From Hippasteria phrygiana (taxonomy: Eukaryota; Echinodermata; Asteroidea; Valvatida; Goniasteridae): a stretch of 64,000 nt of DNA. The translations under genes and the position numbers were made by a program. The stretch is taken from contig JAZGUH010000282.1 in NCBI GenBank assembly GCA_037893225.1, forward strand, positions 372,001-436,000, in the 5' to 3' direction. Shown here in pieces: positions 1-11,328 of this stretch (its first letter is position 1; each line of letters begins with the position of its first letter). The notes beneath the pieces are model-generated. The model was not told the origin of the DNA and made no database searches. It was given only the letters and a program-made list of their open reading frames with translations.

Positions 1-827
1 TAGGTAATTTGACAGGCATGGAGCAATAAATAGAAGGTAATATGCACGCAGATGTTGGCCGGAAAGAACATCAACATTGCGAGGTTTGAATTTTCTCCAC
101 AAGTGTTAACTCTAAGAAGCCGCCGATAATTGCAACATGTAGCGCCAGATCTAAGCTATCCATACATGTCAAAATTACTGTATTTGGTTGATATTTCATG
201 CAATTATGAATGAGTAAAGCAAGTCATACCCCAGGGAATTTGACAGGCATGGAGCAATAAATAAGAGGTAATCTGCACACAGATGGTGGCCGGGAAGAAA
301 ATAAACATTGCGAGGTTTGAATTTTCTCCACAAGTGTTAACTCTAAGAAGCCGCCGATAATTGCAACATGTAGCGCCAGATCTAAGCTATGCATACATGT
401 CAAAATTACTGAATTTGGTTGATATTTCATGCAATTATGAATGAGTAAAGCAAGTCATACCCTAGGGAATTTGACAGGCATGGAGCAATAAATCGAAGGT
501 AATATGCACACAGATGTTGGCCGGAAAGAAAATAAACATTGCGATGTTTGAATTTTCTCCACAAGTTTTAACTCTAGGAAGCCGCCGATGATTGCAACAT
601 GTAGCGCCAGATCTAAGCTATCCATACATGTCAAAATTACTGTATTTGGTTTATATTTCATGCAATTATGAATGAGTAAAGCAAGTCATACCCTAGGGAA
701 TTTGACAGGCATGGAGCAATAAATAGAAGGTAATATGCACACAGATGTTGGCCGGAAAGAAAATAAACATTGCGAGGTTTGAATTTTCTCCACAAGTGTT
801 AACTCTAAGAAGCCGCCGATAATTGCA

Positions 828-862
828 ACATGTAGCGCCAGATCTAAGCTATCCATACATGT
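828..862. other. Conserved imperfect dyad in the monomer core (representative copy)
   Basis: Two copies of the palindrome ACATGT start 29 bp apart (828-833 and 857-862), and AGATCT (840-845) lies between them. The left arm ACATGTAGC is mirrored by GCT...ACATGT on the right with six extra bases, giving an imperfect inverted repeat. The element is present in essentially every monomer and is among the least variable parts of the unit. It could be a protein-binding site or extrude as a hairpin. No known binding motif is recognised, so this is only a structural description. Confidence 0.5.
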
Positions 863-887
863 CAAAATTACTGAATTTGGTTGACAT

Positions 888-903
888 TTCATGCAATTAT
901 GAA
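888..903. other. Short inverted repeat TTCAT-N6-ATGAA (representative copy)
   Basis: TTCAT and ATGAA are separated by GCAATT, at offsets 195-210 of the monomer. Almost every copy has it; exceptions seen include attccat at about 30495 and 33501, and attttat at about 49465. Its role is unknown. It falls in the constant 3' tail just upstream of the junction where the 1-bp length polymorphism occurs. Confidence 0.45.
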
Positions 904-3468
904 TGAGTAAAGCAAGTCATACCCTAGGGAATTTGACAGGCATGGAGCAATAAATAGAAGGTAATATGCACACAGATGTTGGCCGGAAAGAAAATAAACA
1001 TTGCGAGGTTTGAATTTTCTCCACAAGTTTTAACTCTAGGAAGCCGCCGATGATTGCAACATGTAGCGCCAGATCTAAGCTATCCATACATGTCAAAATT
1101 ACTGTATTTGGTTGATATTTCATGCAATTATGAATGAGTAAAGCAAGTCATACCCTAGGGAATTTGACAGGCATGGAGCAATAAATAGAAGGTAATATGC
1201 ACACAGATGTTGGCCTGAAAGAAAATAAACATTGCGAGGTTTGAATTTTCTCCACAAGTGTTAACTCTAAGAAGCCGCCGATAATTGCAACATGTAGCGC
1301 CAGATCTAAGCTATCCATACATGTCAAAATTACTGAATTTGGTTTATATTTCATGCAATTATGAATGAGTAAAGCAAGTCCATACCCCAGGGAATTTGAC
1401 AGGCATGGAGCAATAAATAGACGGTAACATGTACACAGATGTTGGCCGGAAAGAAAATAAACATTGCGAGGTTTGAATTTTCTCCACAAGTTTTAACTCT
1501 AGGAAGCCGCCGATGATTGCAACATGTAGCGCCAGATCTAAGCTATCCATACATGTCATAATTACTGTATTTGGTTTATATTTCATGCAATTATGAATGA
1601 GTAAAGCAAGTCATACCCTAGGGAATTTGACAGGCATGGAGCAATAAATAGAAGGTAATATGCACACAGATGTTGGCCGGAAAGAAAATAAACATTGCGA
1701 GGTTTGAATTTTCTCCACAAGTTTTAACTCTAGGAAGCCGCCGATGATTGCAACATGTAGCGCCAGATCTAAGCTATCCATACATGTCAAAATTACTGTA
1801 TTTGGTTTATATTTCATGCAATTATGAATGAGTAAAGCAAGTCATACCCTAGGGAATTTGACAGGCATGGAGCAATAAATAGAAGGTAATATGCACACAG
1901 ATGTTGGCCGGAAAGAAAATAAACATTGCGAGGTTTGAATTTTCTCCACAAGTGTTAACTCTAAGAAGCCGCCGATAATTGCAACATGTAGCGCCAGATC
2001 TAAGCTATCCATACATGTCAAAATTACTGAATTTGGTTGACATTTCATGCAATTATGAATGAGTAAAGCAAGTCATACCCTAGGGAATTTGACAGGCATG
2101 GAGCAATAAATAGAAGGTAATATGCACACAGATGTTGGCCGGAAAGAAAATAAACATTGCGAGGTTTGAATTTTCTCCACAAGTTTTAACTCTAGGAAGC
2201 CGCCGATGATTGCAACATGTAGCGCCAGATCTAAGCTATCCATACATGTCAAAATTACTGTATTTGGTTGATATTTCATGCAATTATGAATGAGTAAAGC
2301 AAGTCATACCCTAGGGAATTTGACAGGCATGGAGCAATAAATAGAAGGTAATATGCACACAGATGTTGGCCTGAAAGAAAATAAACATTGCGAGGTTTGA
2401 ATTTTCTCCACAAGTGTTAACTCTAAGAAGCCGCCGATAATTGCAACATGTAGCGCCAGATCTAAGCTATCCATACATGTCAAAATTACTGAATTTGGTT
2501 TATATTTCATGCAATTATGAATGAGTAAAGCAAGTCCATACCCCAGGGAATTTGACAGGCATGGAGCAATAAATAGACGGTAACATGTACACAGATGTTG
2601 GCCGGAAAGAAAATAAACATTGCGAGGTTTGAATTTTCTCCACAAGTTTTAACTCTAGGAAGCCGCCGATGATTGCAACATGTAGCGCCAGATCTAAGCT
2701 ATCCATACATGTCATAATTACTGTATTTGGTTTATATTTCATGCAATTATGAATGAGTAAAGCAAGTCATACCCTAGGGAATTTGACAGGCATGGAGCAA
2801 TAAATAGAAGGTAATATGCACACAGATGTTGGCCGGAAAGAAAATAAACATTGCGAGGTTTGAATTTTCTCCACAAGTTTTAACTCTAGGAAGCCGCCGA
2901 TGATTGCAACATGTAGCGCCAGATCTAAGCTATCCATACATGTCAAAATTACTGTATTTGGTTGATATTTCATGCAATTATGAATGAGTAAAGCAAGTCA
3001 TACCCCAGGGAATTTGACAGGCATGGAGCAATAAATAGAAGGTAATATGCACACAGATGTTGGCCGGAAAGAAAATAAACATTGCGAGGTTTGAATTTTC
3101 TCCACTAGTTTTAACTCTAAGAAGCCGCCGATAATTGCAACATGTAGCGCCAGATCTAAGCTATCCATACATGTCAAAATTACTGAATTTGGTTGATATT
3201 TCATGCAATTATGAATGAGTAAAGCAAGTCCATACCCCAGGGAATTTGACATGCATGGAGCAATAAATAGACGGTAACATGTACACAGATGTTGGCCGGA
3301 AAGAAAATAAACATTGCGAGGTTTGAATTTTCTCCACAAGTTTTAACTCTAGGAAGCCGCCGATGATTGCAACATGTAGCGCCAGATCTAAGCTATCCAT
3401 ACATGTCAAAATTACTGTATTTGGTTTATATTTCATGCAATTATGAATGAGTAAAGCAAGTCATACCC

Positions 3469-6400
3469 TAGGTAATTTGACAGGCATGGAGCAATAAATA
3501 GAAGGTAATATGCACGCAGATGTTGGCCGGAAAGAACATCAACATTGCGAGGTTTGAATTTTCTCCACAAGTGTTAACTCTAAGAAGCCGCCGATAATTG
3601 CAACATGTAGCGCCAGATCTAAGCTATCCATACATGTCAAAATTACTGTATTTGGTTGATATTTCATGCAATTATGAATGAGTAAAGCAAGTCATACCCC
3701 AGGGAATTTGACAGGCATGGAGCAATAAATAAGAGGTAATCTGCACACAGATGGTGGCCGGGAAGAAAATAAACATTGCGAGGTTTGAATTTTCTCCACA
3801 AGTGTTAACTCTAAGAAGCCGCCGATAATTGCAACATGTAGCGCCAGATCTAAGCTATGCATACATGTCAAAATTACTGAATTTGGTTGATATTTCATGC
3901 AATTATGAATGAGTAAAGCAAGTCATACCTTAGGGAATTTGACAGGCATGGAGCAATAAATCGAAGGTAATATGCACACAGATGTTGGCCGGAAAGAAAA
4001 TAAACATTGCGATGTTTGAATTTTCTCCACAAGTTTTAACTCTAGGAAGCCGCCGATGATTGCAACATGTAGCGCCAGATCTAAGCTATCCATACATGTC
4101 AAAATTACTGTATTTGGTTTATATTTCATGCAATTATGAATGAGTAAAGCAAGTCATACCCTAGGGAATTTGACAGGCATGGAGCAATAAATAGAAGGTA
4201 ATATGCACACAGATGTTGGCCGGAAAGAAAATAAACATTGCGAGGTTTGAATTTTCTCCACAAGTGTTAACTCTAAGAAGCCGCCGATAATTGCAACATG
4301 TAGCGCCAGATCTAAGCTATCCATACATGTCAAAATTACTGAATTTGGTTGACATTTCATGCAATTATGAATGAGTAAAGCAAGTCATACCCTAGGGAAT
4401 TTGACAGGCATGGAGCAATAAATAGAAGGTAATATGCACACAGATGTTGGCCGGAAAGAAAATAAACATTGCGAGGTTTGAATTTTCTCCACAAGTTTTA
4501 ACTCTAGGAAGCCGCCGATGATTGCAACATGTAGCGCCAGATCTAAGCTATCCATACATGTCAAAATTACTGTATTTGGTTGATATTTCATGCAATTATG
4601 AATGAGTAAAGCAAGTCATACCCTAGGGAATTTGACAGGCATGGAGCAATAAATAGAAGGTAATATGCACACAGATGTTGGCCTGAAAGAAAATAAACAT
4701 TGCGAGGTTTGAATTTTCTCCACAAGTGTTAACTCTAAGAAGCCGCCGATAATTGCAACATGTAGCGCCAGATCTAAGCTATCCATACATGTCAAAATTA
4801 CTGAATTTGGTTTATATTTCATGCAATTATGAATGAGTAAAGCAAGTCCATACCCCAGGGAATTTGACAGGCATGGAGCAATAAATAGACGGTAACATGT
4901 ACACAGATGTTGGCCGGAAAGAAAATAAACATTGCGAGGTTTGAATTTTCTCCACAAGTTTTAACTCTAGGAAGCCGCCGATGATTGCAACATGTAGCGC
5001 CAGATCTAAGCTATCCATACATGTCATAATTACTGTATTTGGTTTATATTTCATGCAATTATGAATGAGTAAAGCAAGTCATACCCTAGGGAATTTGACA
5101 GGCATGGAGCAATAAATAGAAGGTAATATGCACACAGATGTTGGCCGGAAAGAAAATAAACATTGCGAGGTTTGAATTTTCTCCACAAGTTTTAACTCTA
5201 GGAAGCCGCCGATGATTGCAACATGTAGCGCCAGATCTAAGCTATCCATACATGTCAAAATTACTGTATTTGGTTTATATTTCATGCAATTATGAATGAG
5301 TAAAGCAAGTCATACCCTAGGGAATTTGACAGGCATGGAGCAATAAATAGAAGGTAATATGCACACAGATGTTGGCCGGAAAGAAAATAAACATTGCGAG
5401 GTTTGAATTTTCTCCACAAGTGTTAACTCTAAGAAGCCGCCGATAATTGCAACATGTAGCGCCAGATCTAAGCTATCCATACATGTCAAAATTACTGAAT
5501 TTGGTTGACATTTCATGCAATTATGAATGAGTAAAGCAAGTCATACCCTAGGGAATTTGACAGGCATGGAGCAATAAATAGAAGGTAATATGCACACAGA
5601 TGTTGGCCGGAAAGAAAATAAACATTGCGAGGTTTGAATTTTCTCCACAAGTTTTAACTCTAGGAAGCCGCCGATGATTGCAACATGTAGCGCCAGATCT
5701 AAGCTATCCATACATGTCAAAATTACTGTATTTGGTTGATATTTCATGCAATTATGAATGAGTAAAGCAAGTCATACCCCAGGGAATTTGACAGGCATGG
5801 AGCAATAAATAGAAGGTAATATGCACACAGATGTTGGCCTGAAAGAAAATAAACATTGCGAGGTTTGAATTTTCTCCACAAGTGTTAACTCTAAGAAGCC
5901 GCCGATAATTGCAACATGTAGCGCCAGATCTAAGCTATCCATACATGTCAAAATTACTGAATTTGGTTTATATTTCATGCAATTATGAATGAGTAAAGCA
6001 AGTCCATACCCCAGGGAATTTGACAGGCATGGAGCAATAAATAGACGGTAACATGTACACAGATGTTGGCCGGAAAGAAAATAAACATTGCGAGGTTTGA
6101 ATTTTCTCCACAAGTTTTAACTCTAGGAAGCCGCCGATGATTGCAACATGTAGCGCCAGATCTAAGCTATCCATACATGTCATAATTACTGTATTTGGTT
6201 TATATTTCATGCAATTATGAATGAGTAAAGCAAGTCATACCCTAGGGAATTTGACAGGCATGGAGCAATAAATAGAAGGTAATATGCACACAGATGTTGG
6301 CCGGAAAGAAAATAAACATTGCGAGGTTTGAATTTTCTCCACAAGTTTTAACTCTAGGAAGCCGCCGATGATTGCAACATGTAGCGCCAGATCTAAGCTA

Positions 6401-6936
6401 TCCATACATGTCAAAATTACTGAATTTGGTTGATATTTCATGCAATTATGAATGAGTAAAGCAAGTCCATACCCCAGGGAATTTGACATGCATGGAGCAA
6501 TAAATAGACGGTAACATGTACACAGATGTTGGCCGGAAAGAAAATAAACATTGCGAGGTTTGAATTTTCTCCACAAGTTTTAACTCTAGGAAGCCGCCGA
6601 TGATTGCAACATGTAGCGCCAGATCTAAGCTATCCATACATGTCAAAATTACTGTATTTGGTTGATATTTCATGCAATTATGAATGAGTAAAGCAAGTCA
6701 TACCCCAGGGAATTTGACAGGCATGGAGCAATAAATAGAAGGTAATATGCACACAGATGTTGGCCGGAAAGAAAATAAACATTGCGAGGTTTGAATTTTC
6801 TCCACAAGTTTTAACTCTAGGAAGCCGCCGATGATTGCAACATGTAGCGCCAGATCTAAGCTATCCATACATGTCAAAATTACTGTATTTGGTTTATATT
6901 TCATGCAATTATGAATGAGTAAAGCAAGTCATACCC
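3469..6936. repeat. 15-monomer higher-order repeat, copy 2
   Basis: This copy repeats 1-3468 at the same length and is almost identical through the first twelve monomers. One visible difference is acctta for acccta at about 3930. The end is rearranged: copy 1 finishes T4, T8, T9, whereas copy 2 finishes with a T8-like monomer at 6243 lacking the actagt variant, T9 at 6475(B) and a T4/T7-like monomer at 6706. The unit kept its length of 15 monomers although its last three positions are permuted. Confidence 0.88.
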
Positions 6937-7860
6937 TAGGTAATTTGACAGGCATGGAGCAATAAATAGAAGGTAATATGCACGCAGATGTTGGCCGGAA
7001 AGAACATCAACATTGCGAGGTTTGAATTTTCTCCACAAGTTTTAACTCTAAGAAGCCGCCGATAATTGCAACATGTAGCGCCAGATCTAAGCTATCCATA
7101 CATGTCAAAATTTCTGTATTTGGTTGATATTTCATGCAATTATGAATGAGTAAAGCAAGTCATACCCCAGGGAATTTGACAGGCATGGAGCAATAAATAA
7201 GAGGTAATCTGCACACAGATGGTGGCCGGGAAGAAAATAAACATTGCGAGGTTTGAATTTTCTCCACAAGTGTTAACTCTAAGAAGCCGCCGATAATTGC
7301 AACATGTAGCGCCAGATCTAAGCTATGCATACATGTCAAAATTACTGAATTTGGTTGATATTTCATGCAATTATGAATGAGTAAAGCAAGTCATACCCTA
7401 GGGAATTTGACAGGCATGGAGCAATAAATCGAAGGTAATATGCACACAGATGTTGGCCGGAAAGAAAATAAACATTGCGATGTTTGAATTTTCTCCACAA
7501 GTTTTAACTCTAGGAAGCCGCCGATGATTGCAACATGTAGCGCCAGATCTAAGCTATCCATACATGTCAAAATTACTGTATTTGGTTTATATTTCATGCA
7601 ATTATGAATGAGTAAAGCAAGTCATACCCTAGGGAATTTGACAGGCATGGAGCAATAAATAGAAGGTAATATGCACACAGATGTTGGCCGGAAAGAAAAT
7701 AAACATTGCGAGGTTTGAATTTTCTCCACAAGTTTTAACTCTAGGAAGCCGCCGATGATTGCAACATGTAGCGCCAGATCTAAGCTATCCATACATGTCA
7801 AAATTACTGTATTTGGTTTATATTTCATGCAATTATGAATGAGTAAAGCAAGTCATACCC
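6937..7860. repeat. Truncated 4-monomer copy of the 15-monomer HOR
   Basis: T0 (6937), T1 (7168), T2 (7399) and a plain monomer at 7630 are followed directly by a new T0 at 7861. Eleven monomers of the parent unit are missing, leaving 924 bp with clean monomer register. The T0 copy has private changes (aagtttta for aagtgtta near 7040 and tttctg for ttactg near 7112). A unit-scale unequal exchange is the simplest explanation. Confidence 0.85.
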
Positions 7861-10800
7861 TAGGTAATTTGACAGGCATGGAGCAATAAATAGAAGGTAA
7901 TATGCACGCAGATGTTGGCCGGAAAGAACATCAACATTGCGAGGTTTGAATTTTCTCCACAAGTGTTAACTCTAAGAAGCCGCCGATAATTGCAACATGT
8001 AGCGCCAGATCTAAGCTATCCATACATGTCAAAATTACTGTATTTGGTTGATATTTCATGCAATTATGAATGAGTAAAGCAAGTCATACCCCAGGGAATT
8101 TGACAGGCATGGAGCAATAAATAAGAGGTAATCTGCACACAGATGGTGGCCGGGAAGAAAATAAACATTGCGAGGTTTGAATTTTCTCCACAAGTGTTAA
8201 CTCTAAGAAGCCGCCGATAATTGCAACATGTAGCGCCAGATCTAAGCTATGCATACATGTCAAAATTACTGAATTTGGTTGATATTTCATGCAATTATGA
8301 ATGAGTAAAGCAAGTCATACCCTAGGGAATTTGACAGGCATGGAGCAATAAATCGAAGGTAATATGCACACAGATGTTGGCCGGAAAGAAAATAAACATT
8401 GCGATGTTTGAATTTTCTCCACAAGTTTTAACTCTAGGAAGCCGCCGATGATTGCAACATGTAGCGCCAGATCTAAGCTATCCATACATGTCAAAATTAC
8501 TGTATTTGGTTTATATTTCATGCAATTATGAATGAGTAAAGCAAGTCATACCCTAGGGAATTTGACAGGCATGGAGCAATAAATAGAAGGTAATATGCAC
8601 ACAGATGTTGGCCGGAAAGAAAATAAACATTGCGAGGTTTGAATTTTCTCCACAAGTGTTAACTCTAAGAAGCCGCCGATAATTGCAACATGTAGCGCCA
8701 GATCTAAGCTATCCATACATGTCAAAATTACTGAATTTGGTTGACATTTCATGCAATTATGAATGAGTAAAGCAAGTCATACCCTAGGGAATTTGACAGG
8801 CATGGAGCAATAAATAGAAGGTAATATGCACACAGATGTTGGCCGGAAAGAAAATAAACATTGCGAGGTTTGAATTTTCTCCACAAGTTTTAACTCTAGG
8901 AAGCCGCCGATGATTGCAACATGTAGCGCCAGATCTAAGCTATCCATACATGTCAAAATTACTGTATTTGGTTGATATTTCATGCAATTATGAATGAGTA
9001 AAGCAAGTCATACCCTAGGGAATTTGACAGGCATGGAGCAATAAATAGAAGGTAATATGCACACAGATGTTGGCCTGAAAGAAAATAAACATTGCGAGGT
9101 TTGAATTTTCTCCACAAGTGTTAACTCTAAGAAGCCGCCGATAATTGCAACATGTAGCGCCAGATCTAAGCTATCCATACATGTCAAAATTACTGAATTT
9201 GGTTTATATTTCATGCAATTATGAATGAGTAAAGCAAGTCCATACCCCAGGGAATTTGACAGGCATGGAGCAATAAATAGACGGTAACATGTACACAGAT
9301 GTTGGCCGGAAAGAAAATAAACATTGCGAGGTTTGAATTTTCTCCACAAGTTTTAACTCTAGGAAGCCGCCGATGATTGCAACATGTAGCGCCAGATCTA
9401 AGCTATCCATACATGTCATAATTACTGTATTTGGTTTATATTTCATGCAATTATGAATGAGTAAAGCAAGTCATACCCTAGGGAATTTGACAGGCATGGA
9501 GCAATAAATAGAAGGTAATATGCACACAGATGTTGGCCGGAAAGAAAATAAACATTGCGAGGTTTGAATTTTCTCCACAAGTTTTAACTCTAAGAAGCCG
9601 CCGATAATTGCAACATGTAGCGCCAGATCTAAGCTATCCATACATGTCAAAATTACTGAATTTGGTTGACATTTCATGCAATTATGAATGAGTAAAGCAA
9701 GTCATACCCCAGGGAATTTGACAGGCATGGAGCAATAAATAGAAGGTAATATGCACACAGATGTTGGCCGGAAAGAAAATAAACATTGCGAGGTTTGAAT
9801 TTTCTCCACAAGTTTTAACTCAAGGAAGCCGCCGATGATTGCAACATGTAGCGCCAGATCTAAGCTATCCATACATGTCAAAATTACTGTATTTGATTTA
9901 TATTTCATGCAATTATGAATGAGTAAAGCAAGTCATACCCTAGGGAATTTGACAGGCATGGAGCAATAAATAGAAGGTAATATGCACACAGATGTTGGCC
10001 GGAAAGAAAATAAACATTGCGAGGTTTGAATTTTCTCCACAAGTTTTAACTCTAGGAAGCCGCCGATGATTGCAACATGTAGCGCCAGATCTAAGCTATC
10101 CATACATGTCAAAATTACTGTATTTGGTTTATATTTCATGCAATTATGAATGAGTAAAGCAAGTCATACCCTAGGGAATTTGACAGGCATGGAGCAATAA
10201 ATAGAAGGTAATATGCACACAGATGTTGGCCTGAAAGAAAATAAACATTGCGAGGTTTGAATTTTCTCCACAAGTGTTAACTCTAAGAAGCCGCCGATAA
10301 TTGCAACATGTAGCGCCAGATCTAAGCTATCCATACATGTCAAAATTACTGAATTTGGTTTATATTTCATGCAATTATGAATGAGTAAAGCAAGTCCATA
10401 CCCCAGGGAATTTGACAGGCATGGAGCAATAAATAGACGGTAACATGTACACAGATGTTGGCCGGAAAGAAAATAAACATTGCGAGGTTTGAATTTTCTC
10501 CACAAGTTTTAACTCTAGGAAGCCGCCGATGATTGCAACATGTAGCGCCAGATCTAAGCTATCCATACATGTCATAATTACTGTATTTGGTTTATATTTC
10601 ATGCAATTATGAATGAGTAAAGCAAGTCATACCCTAGGGAATTTGACAGGCATGGAGCAATAAATAGAAGGTAATATGCACACAGATGTTGGCCGGAAAG
10701 AAAATAAACATTGCGAGGTTTGAATTTTCTCCACAAGTTTTAACTCTAAGAAGCCGCCGATAATTGCAACATGTAGCGCCAGATCTAAGCTATCCATACA

Positions 10801-11328
10801 TGTCAAAATTACTGAATTTGGTTGATATTTCATGCAATTATCAATGAGTAAAGCAAGTCCATACCCCAGGGAATTTGACAGGCATGGAGCAATAAATAAG
10901 AGGTAATCTGCACACAGATGGTGGCCGGGAAGAAAATAAACATTGCGAGGTTTGAATTTTCTCCACAAGTGTTAACTCTAAGAAGCCGCCGATAATTGCA
11001 ACATGTAGCGCCAGATCTAAGCTATGCATACATGTCAAAATTACTGAATTTGGTTGATATTTCATGCAATTATGAATGAGTAAAGCAAGTCATACCCTAG
11101 GGAATTTGACAGGCATGGAGCAATAAATAGAAGGTAATATGCACACAGATGTTGGCCGGAAAGAAAATAAACATTGCGAGGTTTGAATTTTCTCCACAAG
11201 TGTTAACTCTAAGAAGCCGCCGATAATTGCAACATGTAGCGCCAGATCTAAGCTATCCATACATGTCAAAATTACTGTATTTGGTTTATATTTCATGCAA
11301 TTATGAATGAGTAAAGCAAGTCATACCC
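7861..11328. repeat. 15-monomer HOR, divergent copy
   Basis: The first seven monomers (7861-9478) match 1-1618 in order and type: T0, T1, T2, T3, T4, T5, T6. After that the order changes: 9479, 9710 (ctcaagg and a private tttgattt), 9941, a T5/T6 pair at 10172/10404(B), 10635, a T1-like B copy at 10867, and 11098. The length is again 3468 bp with three extra-base junctions. The junction before 10867 follows a private attatcaatg variant. The next unit begins with T8, not T0, so this is where the first HOR family ends. Confidence 0.75.

Larger units (their letters stand above)
694..924. repeat. Reference monomer (231 bp), first complete T3-type copy
   Basis: This copy defines the offsets used elsewhere; counted by hand it is 88 G+C of 231 (38%). 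From the start it has a variable region (offsets 1-75) holding most type-defining differences, with AATAAA at 25-30 and 69-74. A fairly constant stretch follows at 76-115, except for changes such as ctccac, gtgtta and ctaag. Offsets 116-127 read gaagccgccgat. A nearly invariant core lies at about 128-178, then a short variable stretch at 181-192, and a constant tail to 231. The length is exactly 77 codons, so any reading frame re-enters itself in the next copy unless an extra-base junction intervenes. Confidence 0.9.
1..3468. repeat. 15-monomer higher-order repeat, copy 1
   Basis: Fifteen monomers start at 1, 232, 463, 694, 925, 1156, 1388(B), 1619, 1850, 2081, 2312, 2544(B), 2775, 3006 and 3238(B). 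The order reads T0, T1, T2, T3, T4, T5, T6, a T4-like copy, T3, T4, T5, T6, T4, T8, T9. The T3-T4-T5-T6-x block occurs twice (694-1849 and 1850-3005, 1156 bp each), an internal 5-monomer duplication. The same T0 monomer recurs 3468 bp later, defining the unit. Confidence 0.9.

Noticed and set aside
224..430. Minus-strand 68-residue open frame, repeated in most monomers (with 75-, 113- and 120-residue variants at extra-base junctions)
   Set aside because: The frames exist because the monomer is copied. They have no recognisable domain, they stop at the same junction in every copy, and their length variants follow the 1-bp junction polymorphism. Differences between copies show no sign of codon constraint. 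Not annotated as coding.
718..723. AATAAA hexamers (offsets 25-30 and 69-74) as polyadenylation signals
   Set aside because: They are present in nearly every copy but are expected in A-rich sequence, and no gene precedes them. Possible relevance only if the satellite is transcribed.
694..924. CENP-B box in the monomer
   Set aside because: I looked for the mammalian core pattern (ttcg, four bases, a, two bases, cggg) on both strands. The ggccggga/ggccggaa region has cgg but lacks the ttcg and the a at the required spacing. No match in any monomer type.
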